Assembly: GCF_026130605.1 (NCBI RefSeq)
Contig: NZ_JANFAU010000008.1
Span: forward strand, 108,468 to 172,467
From: Sphingomonas lycopersici
GTDB lineage: Bacteria > Pseudomonadota > Alphaproteobacteria > Sphingomonadales > Sphingomonadaceae
Length of the DNA stretch: 64,000 nucleotides
Direction: 5' to 3'
The position numbers were made by a program, and so were the translations under genes. Position 1 is the first letter of the stretch. The number at the start of each line of letters is the position of its first letter. Shown piece by piece: positions 8,314 to 15,629 of this stretch. Below the pieces are notes generated by a model. The model did not search any database and had not been told where the DNA came from. It was given only the letters and a program-made list of their open reading frames with translations.

Positions 8314-8368
8314 TGCGCCGTTCCCCTGCCTTTCTTCCTATGTTCGAATTTCTCTCGGAGTAATCCCC

Positions 8369-9427
8369 ATGCCCCTCCTCCAAGCCTCCAAACAGTACAA
8401 GCCGTTCGAATATCCGTGGGCGTTCGAATATTGGAAGCGTCAGCAGCAGCTTCACTGGCTGCCCGAGGAAGTGCCGCTGGGCGAGGATTGCCGCGATTGG
8501 GCGCAGAAGCTGACCGATCACGAGCGCAATTTGCTGACGCAGATCTTCCGCTTCTTCACCCAGGCGGACGTCGAGGTGCAGGATTGCTACCACGAGAAAT
8601 ACGGCCGCGTGTTCAAGCCGACCGAGATCAAGATGATGCTGACCGCGTTCAGCAACATGGAGACGGTGCATATCGCCGCCTACAGCCATCTGCTCGACAC
8701 GATCGGCATGCCGGAAAGCGAATATGGCGCGTTCCTCGATTATGCCGAGCTGAAGGACAAGCACGATTACCTCCAGCGCTTCGGGGTCGAGAATGACGAG
8801 GATATCGCGCGGACGCTGGCGATGTTCGGCGGGTTCACCGAGGGGGTGCAGCTCTTCGCCAGCTTCGCGATGCTGATGAACTTTCCGCGCTTCAACAAGA
8901 TGAAGGGTATGGGGCAGATCGTCAGCTGGTCGGTGCGCGACGAGAGCTTGCATTGCGAGGGGATCATCCGCCTGTTCCACACCTTCGTGAAGGAGCGCGG
9001 TTGCCTGACCAAGGCGGTGAAGGACGATATCGCCGACGTCTGCCAGACGACCGTGCGGCTCGAGGATAATTTCATCGACCTCGCGTTCGAGATGGGGCCG
9101 GTCAACGGCATGGCGCCCAAGGATATCAAGAAATATATCCGCTACATCGCCGACTGGCGGCTGGGGCAGCTCGGGCTCAAGCCGATCTATATGATCGACG
9201 AACACCCGCTGCCGTGGCTCACCCCGCTGCTCAACGGGGTCGAGCACGCCAATTTCTTCGAGACCCGCGCGACCGAATATTCGAAGGCGGCGACCCGCGG
9301 CCAATGGTCCGACGTGTGGGACAGCTTCGACACGCGCCAGAAGGCCAAGGCCGGCAAGGCGGCGAACGAGGATGCCTCGGGCGGCGAAGGCGATATGTTC
9401 TCGGCGGCCGGCGTCGCCGCGGAGTGA
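8369..9427 (+). CDS. nrdB: Class Ia ribonucleoside-diphosphate reductase, beta (radical) subunit
   Basis: The 352-residue diiron-tyrosyl radical subunit that partners NrdA. Metal ligands fit class Ia: D67 in QADVEVQD, E98 and H101 in METVHIAAY, E158 in GGFTEGV, and E192 and H195 in RDESLHCE. The radical tyrosine is Y105, seven residues after E98 as expected. The C-terminal tail (SGGEGDMFSAAGVAAE) is acidic, typical of the part that docks into the alpha subunit. No ATP-cone is fused to this subunit either. The start has CTCGGAG 12 nt upstream. It is separated from nrdA by five genes, and no NrdR-like sites were seen directly upstream. Confidence 0.95.
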   Translation: MPLLQASKQYKPFEYPWAFEYWKRQQQLHWLPEEVPLGEDCRDWAQKLTDHERNLLTQIFRFFTQADVEVQDCYHEKYGRVFKPTEIKMMLTAFSNMETVHIAAYSHLLDTIGMPESEYGAFLDYAELKDKHDYLQRFGVENDEDIARTLAMFGGFTEGVQLFASFAMLMNFPRFNKMKGMGQIVSWSVRDESLHCEGIIRLFHTFVKERGCLTKAVKDDIADVCQTTVRLEDNFIDLAFEMGPVNGMAPKDIKKYIRYIADWRLGQLGLKPIYMIDEHPLPWLTPLLNGVEHANFFETRATEYSKAATRGQWSDVWDSFDTRQKAKAGKAANEDASGGEGDMFSAAGVAAE

Positions 9428-9510
9428 GCCCGCGAGTGGCGGCGCGTGCCGCCCCTCGCTCGTTCGATTTCGCTGAACGCCAGGCGTTAAAGCAGGAGGC
9501 GCCATAAAAT

Positions 9511-9593
9511 CCGTTCGCCCTGAGCTCGTCGAAGGGCTGTCTTTCTTCCTTGCGAAGAAAAAGGCAGGGCTTCGACAAGCTCAGGGCGAACGG
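9511..9593. repeat. Palindromic intergenic repeat, family B (copy 2)
   Basis: CCGTTCGCCCTGAGCTCGTC pairs with the terminal CTCAGGGCGAACGG. It lies between the convergent nrdB and exbD-like genes. The 83 bp before it (9428-9510) hold only a short GGCGGC/GCCGCC hairpin. Confidence 0.75.
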
Positions 9594-9625
9594 AGGATAG
9601 GTGGTCATGCTTCAGCGTCAGCCAC

Positions 9626-10051
9626 TCACTCCCGCGCGAATTGCGCATTTCCCTCGAAGCCGAGCCGGGTGATCCCCGCGCGCTTCACCGTCGCGAGCGT
9701 CTCGACGAACAGGCCGTAGCGCGTCGCGGCGTCGCTGCGGATCACCAGTGAATTCTGCGGATCGGCACGCAATAGCGCGAGCCTCGCCTTCAATCCGGCC
9801 TGATCCACCGCCGCCCCGTCGAGCCGCAACCCGCCGTCGCTCAGCAATTCCAGCCGGTGCGTCGTGATCGGCAGCGTGCGCGCAGGCGCCGGCTGCGGCA
9901 ATTCCATCGGCACCTGATTGAGCATCGGCGGAATGGTGATCACGAACATGATCAGCAACACCAGCATCACGTCGATCAGCGGCGTGGTGTTGATCGTCCC
10001 GATCGGTTCCTCGGCAACGACAGGCGACGCAAACGAACGGACTCGGCGCAT
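9626..10051 (-). CDS. ExbD/TolR-family biopolymer transport protein
   Basis: A 141-residue protein with one N-terminal membrane helix (about 25-43) that carries the conserved aspartate in TPLIDVMLVLLIMF, the proton-pathway residue of ExbD/TolR proteins, followed by a periplasmic domain of normal length ending in RAGITRLGFEGN. Such proteins couple the proton gradient, with an ExbB/TolQ partner, to outer-membrane transport or envelope constriction. No ExbB/TolQ or TonB/TolA gene is next to it. ATG 10051 has GAGGGG 8 nt upstream; an in-frame start 12 codons earlier has none. Confidence 0.85.
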   Translation of the reverse strand: MRRVRSFASPVVAEEPIGTINTTPLIDVMLVLLIMFVITIPPMLNQVPMELPQPAPARTLPITTHRLELLSDGGLRLDGAAVDQAGLKARLALLRADPQNSLVIRSDAATRYGLFVETLATVKRAGITRLGFEGNAQFARE

Positions 10052-10156
10052 AGCACATCCCCTCGATATGTAATGAAATACCATCACACATCCTGCGCCT
10101 CGTCAAGCGCGTCCCCGCGCACCGCGCGTTAACCTTTGCCCCGCATCATCGCCGGC

Positions 10157-10375
10157 ATGTTGCCGACGCCGCGCCTGTTCCGCAGCCGTTGGGCGGCCCT
10201 GTGGTGGGCCGCCGGGATCCTGTGGTTCGCGATCGAGGTGGCCGGGGTCAAACCGGGCGGCCACGCCGCCGCCAACGCGACGACCGCCAATGCCGCGACC
10301 GAGGCGACCGACGCGACCGGCAGCGCGGTCGACCAGCGCGACCTCGCCACCCTCGCCAATGCGATGGGGCGTTAG
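10157..10375 (+). CDS. Small membrane protein with Ala/Thr-rich tail, unknown function
   Basis: Encodes 72 residues: a basic start (MLPTPRLFRSR), one membrane helix (WAALWWAAGILWFAIEVAGV), then a low-complexity tail rich in Ala, Thr and Asn and a short polar end. It is divergent from the exbD-like gene. Third-position GC content looks coding, but there is no strong ribosome binding site and no known family, so it may be spurious. A TTG at 10136 is an upstream alternative. Confidence 0.4.
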   Translation: MLPTPRLFRSRWAALWWAAGILWFAIEVAGVKPGGHAAANATTANAATEATDATGSAVDQRDLATLANAMGR

Positions 10376-10388
10376 GGCGACATATGAC

Positions 10389-10466
10389 CCGTTGCCCTGA
10401 GCTTGTCGAAGGGCAGCCCCACCTCTCGGACGGCAGGACGGCCTTCGACAGGCTCAGGGCGAACGG
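10389..10466. repeat. Palindromic intergenic repeat, family B (copy 3)
   Basis: Arms CCGTTGCCCTGAGCTTGTCG and CGACAGGCTCAGGGCGAACGG with a shortened, diverged centre. It lies between the small membrane protein and the terminator of the outer-membrane protein gene. Confidence 0.7.
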
Positions 10467-10494
10467 AATGGTCTGGATTGAACGCACAATATTG

Positions 10495-10529
10495 AAAAAG
10501 GGCGGGAACCGTCGCCGGCCCCCGCCCTT
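10495..10529 (-). terminator. Intrinsic terminator of the outer-membrane protein gene
   Basis: On the minus strand a perfect stem GGGCGGG...CCCGCCC with a GC-rich loop is followed at once by TTTTTC. It lies about 55 bp beyond the stop codon of the gene at 10583-11167. Confidence 0.75.
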
Positions 10530-10582
10530 CCGTCATGCGCGCACAGTTACGCTACGCGTGCGCGAACCGGCATGACGTTACC

Positions 10583-11167
10583 TCAGAACGCTTTGACCAG
10601 ACCCATCATCGGGCGGAAGCTGTGGAAATTGCCGAAGGTCGAAACCTCGCCGCGCAGGCGGATCCCGCCGTCGCTCTGGGCGCCCAGATCCCGCGGGCCG
10701 ACTTCGAAGCCGATGCCATAGGTCCAGTCGTTATAGTGACGATCGGTATCGACGCGCTTGTCGAAATTGACCCACTGATAGCCGACCTTGCCATAGATCA
10801 GCCCGCTATGCCCGGCGCGCACGCCGATGCGGCCCGCGGCGCCATATTCCCAATTGATATCGCCCGAGAAGCCCTTGGCGACATTACCCTCGGCGCCGAC
10901 GAACACCGGCCCGACCGGGACGTTGACCCCGGCCACGGCCTGCACCAGCCCGCCGTTGAGCTTGTCCGACGACGCGACCGGCGGAATCCCGGCCTTGTTC
11001 GGCTGGTTGTCGAAGCCTTCCCAGCCGCCCATCACGCCGAAATAGGGTTCGATGCGGTTGGCGCGGTCGGTGTCGGGTGCCGGCGCGCTGGCCTGATCCT
11101 GCGCGATCGCCGGCAGCGCAGCAAAGGTCGCGGCGACGGCCGCGGCGGACAGCATGAATTTACGCAT
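10583..11167 (-). CDS. Outer-membrane beta-barrel protein
   Basis: Encodes 194 residues with a cleavable signal peptide (MRKFMLSAAAVAATFAALPA, cleavage near AIAQD) and a mature part of alternating aromatic and polar strands that ends in phenylalanine (GLVKAF), the outer-membrane assembly signature. It resembles the small porin-like beta-barrel family with eight or so strands; segments such as GLIYGKVGYQWVNFD and TYGIGFEVGPRDL are typical strand-turn patterns. The start has AGAGG 8 nt upstream. It stands alone between a long upstream region and its own terminator. The precise role is not apparent. Confidence 0.82.
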   Translation of the reverse strand: MRKFMLSAAAVAATFAALPAIAQDQASAPAPDTDRANRIEPYFGVMGGWEGFDNQPNKAGIPPVASSDKLNGGLVQAVAGVNVPVGPVFVGAEGNVAKGFSGDINWEYGAAGRIGVRAGHSGLIYGKVGYQWVNFDKRVDTDRHYNDWTYGIGFEVGPRDLGAQSDGGIRLRGEVSTFGNFHSFRPMMGLVKAF

Positions 11168-11396
11168 GACTAAACCTCTTTTACTCCTTCCCTGGTGGAT
11201 ACTGGGGCGAGCACATCGCCCTGCACCGGGACTGATCGAACCCGCCCGCCACCCGATTTGTTGCACCGCAAACCGAAAAAACCGGCCGAAATCCGCGGTT
11301 GTTGCGTTGATGTCACGGTTTCTTTCGCTGCGATGAACCAATTGCGGCGGGGATCGGGCAAGCGCATGGCCGGCGGCGGGCGCGCCCGCTTACCTA
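11168..11396 (-). promoter_or_regulatory. Upstream region of the outer-membrane protein gene
   Basis: No gene is supported in these 229 bp. They should hold the promoter of the outer-membrane protein on the minus strand. The middle is comparatively AT-rich (CGCAAACCGAAAAAACCGG near 11266-11284), but no clear -35/-10 pair or named operator could be assigned. Confidence 0.3.
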
Positions 11397-11509
11397 CTCC
11401 CCTTCCCTGGTGAAGGGAGGGGCTGGGGGTGGGTGGGTATGAGGCTGGCGATCCGGTGCCCCCCACACCAACCCGCCCCCGCCCCCTCCCTGGTGAAGGG
11501 AGGGGAGAG
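11397..11509. repeat. Intergenic palindromic repeat, family A (full copy)
   Basis: CCCTGGTGAAGGGAGGGG hairpins at both ends flank a GGGGGTGGGTGGGTATGAGG core facing CCAACCCGCCCCCGCCCC. It is very close in sequence to the 78-200 copy and lies directly downstream of cysQ. Confidence 0.7.
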
Positions 11510-11513
11510 AGCT

Positions 11514-11542
11514 TTCACTCGTGTGAACTTCGTGAACTTTGC
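11514..11542. repeat. 29-nt exact dispersed repeat (family G), copy 1
   Basis: The 29 bases beginning TTCACTCGTGTGAACTTCGT are an exact inverted match to 35283-35311. The unit contains two GTTCAC/GTGAAC motifs. It adjoins a family A repeat here. Confidence 0.6.
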
Positions 11543-11551
11543 CGGGCGATC

Positions 11552-12388
11552 TCAATCGCGGATGAACGGCCGCAGCGGCGCGGGGCGGTAGCGCCCCGCC
11601 GCGACGAAGCCGGTGTTGCGGAACCCCGGCTTGCCATAGCGGAACGGACGGTTGTCGGGATCCAGCGTCGTGCCGCCGGCCGCTCGCAGCAGCGCGTCGC
11701 CCGCGGCGGTATCCCATTCCATCGTCGGCCCGGTGCGCGGATAGACATCGGCCTCGCCGCTCGCCACCAGCGCGAACTTCAGGCTCGACCCGACCGACAC
11801 GCAATCGCAGATCCCGCCAGCGTCGAGCCACGCCGCGGTCGCCGGATCGGCGTGGCTGCGCGACGCGACCGCACAGGGTGGCGTATGCGGATCGCGCACC
11901 GCGATCCTGCGCTCGGCGGCGCGTGGCGCGTCCGGTGCGCGATCCGCGCGCCACGCCTGCCCGATCGTGGCGTCGCCCCAATAAAGCGCGTTGCGCGCGG
12001 GGGCATAGACCACCCCCATCGTCGGCGCGCCCTGTTCGATCAGCCCGATATTGACCGTGAAATCATTGCCGCGCCGGATGAATTCCTTGGTGCCGTCGAG
12101 CGGGTCGACAAGGAAGAAGGCGCCGTCGACATCGGGCACGCGCCCGGCGGCGGCCTCTTCCTCGGCGACGATCGGGATATGCGGGGCAACCTCGGCAAGC
12201 CCGGCAAGGATCGCCGCCTCGGCGGCGTGATCGGCGGCGGTGACGGGGGATTCGTCAGGCTTGATCGTGACCGTCGCGCCCTCGACGAAATGCCGCCACA
12301 CGATGTCCCCGGCGGCCTCCGCCAATGCGATCAGCGCCTCGAGCAGCACGCCGCGATCCAGCCCGTCAATCGCTGCCTTGCCCGTCAT
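11552..12388 (-). CDS. cysQ: 3'(2'),5'-bisphosphate nucleotidase, inositol monophosphatase family
   Basis: Predicted to hydrolyse 3'-phosphoadenosine 5'-phosphate, the by-product of sulfate assimilation, to AMP. The 278-residue protein shows the metal-dependent phosphatase signature: acidic pair in IVAEEE (76-78), DPLDGTKEF (95-103) and the second motif EWDTAAGDALL near 220. DPLDGTKEF favours CysQ over SuhB-type inositol phosphatases. ATG 12388 was chosen because GAGGAAG lies 9 nt upstream; a longer frame begins 12 codons earlier. It is monocistronic, with repeats on both sides. Confidence 0.85.
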   Translation of the reverse strand: MTGKAAIDGLDRGVLLEALIALAEAAGDIVWRHFVEGATVTIKPDESPVTAADHAAEAAILAGLAEVAPHIPIVAEEEAAAGRVPDVDGAFFLVDPLDGTKEFIRRGNDFTVNIGLIEQGAPTMGVVYAPARNALYWGDATIGQAWRADRAPDAPRAAERRIAVRDPHTPPCAVASRSHADPATAAWLDAGGICDCVSVGSSLKFALVASGEADVYPRTGPTMEWDTAAGDALLRAAGGTTLDPDNRPFRYGKPGFRNTGFVAAGRYRPAPLRPFIRD

Positions 12389-12418
12389 ATTCGCGATCTT
12401 CCTCTGCGCCCACCACAC

Positions 12419-12560
12419 CGTCACCCCGGCCCTTCGACTGCCTGCAAGGCAGGCGCTCAGGGCAGGCCGAGCCGGGGTCCATCGTGCCGCATGCTCAGCG
12501 GCAAGAACCTCTTGTCCAGCCTTTGCCTCCCGATGGACCCCGGCTCAAGGCCGGTGACGG
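12419..12560. repeat. Long palindromic intergenic repeat, family E (copy 1)
   Basis: CGTCACCCCGGC at the left pairs with GCCGGTGACGG at the right, and GCCGGGGTCCATCG with CGATGGACCCCGGC inside. Its centre (AGAACCTCTTG) is shared with the copy at 41603-41710. The remaining bases to 12714 hold the promoter region of the VOC gene; no other feature is seen. Confidence 0.65.
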
Positions 12561-12714
12561 AAAGGGTTCGATCGAGCCGCTCTAATCCTCGCCGCTGCTC
12601 GCACGCCAGCAACTATTTCTCCTACCGCGATATCGCTTGCCGTGGCGCGTATCGCGCCTATGCCGGAAGCTCCGGGAAACATCCCGCGACTCGCGTTTTC
12701 TAGGGAGAGGCACG

Positions 12715-13095
12715 ATGTTCAGCCATATGATGATCGGTTCGAACGATCTCGATCGTTCGCGCAAATTCTACGACGCCGTATTCGGCGCGGTCGGCGGCAA
12801 GCCGGGCATCCAGGACGAGAAGGGCCGGCTGGTCTATCTGCACAACGGCGGTATCTTCATGATCACCAAGCCGATCGACGGCGAAGCCGCGACGCACGGC
12901 AACGGCAGCACGATCGGCTTCGCGATGGACGGGCCGGCGCAGGCCGATGCGTGGCACCAGGCCGGGGTCGCGGCGGGCGGCACCGCGATCGAGGATGCGC
13001 CCGGGGTCCGCTCGGGCGGCGGGATGAACCTCTATCTCGCCTATCTGCGCGATCCCGACGGCAACAAGCTCTGCGCGCTCCACCGTATGCCGTAA
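12715..13095 (+). CDS. VOC-superfamily (glyoxalase/bleomycin-resistance fold) protein
   Basis: A 126-residue cytoplasmic protein of the vicinal oxygen chelate fold with paired beta-alpha-beta-beta-beta modules: HMMIGSNDLDRSRKFYDAVF at the start is the classic first strand and helix, and YLRDPDGNKLCALH at the end is the classic last strand. Family members are dioxygenases, isomerases or resistance proteins; here the substrate is unknown. ATG 12715 follows GGGAGAGG; a longer open frame upstream has no matching homology pattern. It stands alone between two repeats. Confidence 0.82.
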   Translation: MFSHMMIGSNDLDRSRKFYDAVFGAVGGKPGIQDEKGRLVYLHNGGIFMITKPIDGEAATHGNGSTIGFAMDGPAQADAWHQAGVAAGGTAIEDAPGVRSGGGMNLYLAYLRDPDGNKLCALHRMP

Positions 13096-13098
13096 GTC

Positions 13099-13181
13099 CC
13101 CGTTCGCCCTGAGCTTGTCGAAGGGCTGCCCTTCTTCCTCGCGAAGAAAGTGCAGGGCTTCGACGGGCTCAGCCCGAACGG
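13099..13181. repeat. Palindromic intergenic repeat, family B (copy 4)
   Basis: A full copy bounding the downstream end of the P450 operon. Copy 5 (16946-17031) bounds the upstream end of the same operon. Confidence 0.75.
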
Positions 13182-13209
13182 TGGAGGGGAGCCCCTGACT
13201 TGACCTCGG

Positions 13210-14547
13210 TCACGCCGGCGTAAACGCCACCTCCAGCCGCCGCACCGCATGGACGAAATTGTTCGGCGCGATATCCATCTCGCCGGTCCAGCGGATATCG
13301 GGGAAGCGCGCGAAGATCTGGCGATAGGCTTCCTCGAGCTGCAATTGCGCGGTCATCCGCCCGATGCAGATATGCGGGCCGTAGCCGAAGGCGATATTCT
13401 TCTCGGCATTGGCGCGGGTGATATCGAAGCGATCGGCATCGGCGAACATCGCATCATCGCGATTGGCCGCGCCATAATACATGATCACCTTCTCGCCCTC
13501 GGCGATGCGCTGCCCGCCGATCTCGGTATCGCGCGTCGCGGTGCGGCGCATGTAGATGACGGGGGAGACCATCCGCGTGATCTCGTGCACCGCATTGCTC
13601 AACAGCGTGCCGTCGGCCTGTAGCCGGGCCTTCTGATCGGGATTTTCGGTGAACAATTTCATCGCCCCGCTCAGCGAGTTGCGCGTCGTATCATTGCCGG
13701 CGAAAACGATCAGCAGCCACGCGCCGTCGAGATAGGGATCGGGCAAATGCTCGCCGTCGACGGTCGCATTGGCGATCGCGCTCATCAGATCGGGCTGCGG
13801 ATCGGCGCGACGCTTGGCGAGCATATGCCGGCCGTAATCGAACATATCCGCGACATTGGTGTTGAACAGCTCGATGAACGCCGCGATCTGCGGACTGGGT
13901 TCGGACAGGCCGTCGAGCTGGTCGATCTGCTCCATCGCCACCTGCTGCGCCATTTCGAGGAAATGGATCCAGCCCATGAAGCGCTCGCGATCCGCCTCGG
14001 GCACCCCGAGCATCTCGCACAAAGTGAAGATCGGCAGCCGCTGGCTGAACTTCTCGACCATGTCGCAGGTGCCGAGCGGCGCCATCGCGTCGAGCAGCCG
14101 GGTCACCTCCCCTGCCACCCGCTCGCGCAGGCCCCTGATATAGGTCGCGGTGAAATAGGGCATATGCTCCTTGCGGAGCTGGCGATGCGGCAGCGCATCG
14201 AGGTTGATCATCGAATTGGTCGAGGCGGAGAACAAGGTCGGGTGGCGCGTCTCCTCCGGCCCCAGCGCCATCAGGATGCCGCCCTTTTCGGAGCTGAACG
14301 TCTCGGGATCGCCGTTGACGCGCTTGACGTCCTCGAACCGCGTCACCGCCCAGAAGCCGACCCCGCTGCGCGGCATCGGGTGCCACATCACCGGCGCCTC
14401 AGCGCGCATCCGCGCATAGTCCGCCCAGGGCTGCCCCTTGGTGAAGGCATAGATGTCCGAAAGATCGACGTCGAGGAGCGTGGGATAGACCTGGCCGAGT
14501 GTCGGCCCCTCGCGCCCCTCGACGATATGATCGCTGACCAGCCGCAT
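13210..14547 (-). CDS. Cytochrome P450
   Basis: A 445-residue soluble bacterial P450. The oxygen-binding I-helix motif is AGNDTT (283-288), the K-helix ExxR is E322-x-x-R325, and the heme loop FGYGPHICIGR gives the thiolate ligand C394. The pattern is close to bacterial P450s acting on terpenoids, steroids or fatty acids (CYP124/125/142-like and CYP108-like), but the substrate cannot be set from sequence alone. It is the last gene of a three-gene operon after a flavin monooxygenase and an alcohol dehydrogenase; AGGAGAG lies upstream of the start. No ferredoxin or ferredoxin reductase gene is nearby, so electrons must come from proteins encoded elsewhere. Confidence 0.93.
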   Translation of the reverse strand: MRLVSDHIVEGREGPTLGQVYPTLLDVDLSDIYAFTKGQPWADYARMRAEAPVMWHPMPRSGVGFWAVTRFEDVKRVNGDPETFSSEKGGILMALGPEETRHPTLFSASTNSMINLDALPHRQLRKEHMPYFTATYIRGLRERVAGEVTRLLDAMAPLGTCDMVEKFSQRLPIFTLCEMLGVPEADRERFMGWIHFLEMAQQVAMEQIDQLDGLSEPSPQIAAFIELFNTNVADMFDYGRHMLAKRRADPQPDLMSAIANATVDGEHLPDPYLDGAWLLIVFAGNDTTRNSLSGAMKLFTENPDQKARLQADGTLLSNAVHEITRMVSPVIYMRRTATRDTEIGGQRIAEGEKVIMYYGAANRDDAMFADADRFDITRANAEKNIAFGYGPHICIGRMTAQLQLEEAYRQIFARFPDIRWTGEMDIAPNNFVHAVRRLEVAFTPA

Positions 14548-14558
14548 GTGTCGCTCTC

Positions 14559-15629
14559 CTAGGGACGCACCACCATCTTGCATTGCGCCTCGGGATCGCC
14601 GAGCGCGCGAAAGGCATCGGCGACGCCCTCCAGCCCCACTTCGGCGGTGATCGCCGGGCGCACGTCGATCACCCCTTCGGCGATATGATGGAGCGTGCGG
14701 GCGAATTCCTCGGGGGTGTAGCCGAGCACGAATTTGAGCTCGAGGCTCTTGTTGATGCACAGAAACGGCTCGATCGCGTCGGTCTGCATGCACACCCCGA
14801 CGACGAGGATCTGCGACCCCACCGGTACCGCCTCGATCAGCGACTGGATCACCCCGGGCACCCCGACGCATTCGAAGATCACCGCGCGCTTGCCGGTATT
14901 GCCGGTCAGCGCGAGCACCGACCGCTCGGTGCGCGAATGCGGCACCCCCAGCGCGCTCCAGCGGGAATGCGGATTTTCCGCCGCCGGATCGATCACCACA
15001 TCGGCGCCGAACGCCTCGGCCACGCGGCGCCGCGCGGGGGAATAGTCTGACGCGATCACCGGCCCCAGCCCGCGCGCCTTGAGCGCGGCGATCACCGCCA
15101 GCCCGACCGGGCCGCAGCCGACGACGAGATTGACGGTATCCGGCCCCGCATCGCTTTCCGCCACGGCATGTTCGCCGACCGCGAACGGCTCGGTCATCGC
15201 CGCCTGGACGTCGCCGAGGCCGTTGGGGACCGCGAGCAGCATCGGCTCGGTCAGCACGATCGCCTCGCCGAACCCGCCGGGGTAGCGGTTCGAATAGCCG
15301 ACCGTTTCGAAGCCTTGCGGGGTGGCGACCACCGGCATTGCGACGACCCGCGTCCCCGCCTTCAATCGCCGGTCGGTATCGGGGCCGTGATCGAGGATTT
15401 CGGCGCAGAATTCGTGGCCGAAGACGATATCGCGGGTCGGATCGATCAGCGCGGGCTCGCCGCTGCGCCGCCCGAGTTCGACCATTGTTTCCATCGCATG
15501 CACGGCATGAAGATCGGAGCCGCAGATCCCGCAGCACAGGGTCCGCGCCAGCACCTGTCCCGCGCCCGGCGTCGGATCGGGGACGCTATCGAGTACCAGC
15601 GACGCGCCGCGGCGGACGACCGCCCTCAT
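14559..15629 (-). CDS. Zinc-dependent medium-chain alcohol dehydrogenase
   Basis: Encodes 356 residues of the medium-chain dehydrogenase family. The catalytic zinc site is visible as ICGSD (C36) and GHEF (H72, E73); the nucleotide-binding domain starts at NLVVGCGPVGLAVIAA. The four-cysteine structural zinc lobe of classical alcohol dehydrogenases is absent. It would oxidise an alcohol to a ketone or aldehyde with NAD(P). Its start overlaps the stop of the upstream monooxygenase gene (ATGA), and the P450 gene follows after 11 bp, so the three proteins probably act on one substrate series. Confidence 0.9.
   Translation of the reverse strand: MRAVVRRGASLVLDSVPDPTPGAGQVLARTLCCGICGSDLHAVHAMETMVELGRRSGEPALIDPTRDIVFGHEFCAEILDHGPDTDRRLKAGTRVVAMPVVATPQGFETVGYSNRYPGGFGEAIVLTEPMLLAVPNGLGDVQAAMTEPFAVGEHAVAESDAGPDTVNLVVGCGPVGLAVIAALKARGLGPVIASDYSPARRRVAEAFGADVVIDPAAENPHSRWSALGVPHSRTERSVLALTGNTGKRAVIFECVGVPGVIQSLIEAVPVGSQILVVGVCMQTDAIEPFLCINKSLELKFVLGYTPEEFARTLHHIAEGVIDVRPAITAEVGLEGVADAFRALGDPEAQCKMVVRP

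Noticed and set aside
10504..10530. GGAAC motif considered as an EcfG promoter
   Set aside because: No CGTT at 16-17 bp, and the motif lies in the loop of the outer-membrane protein terminator.
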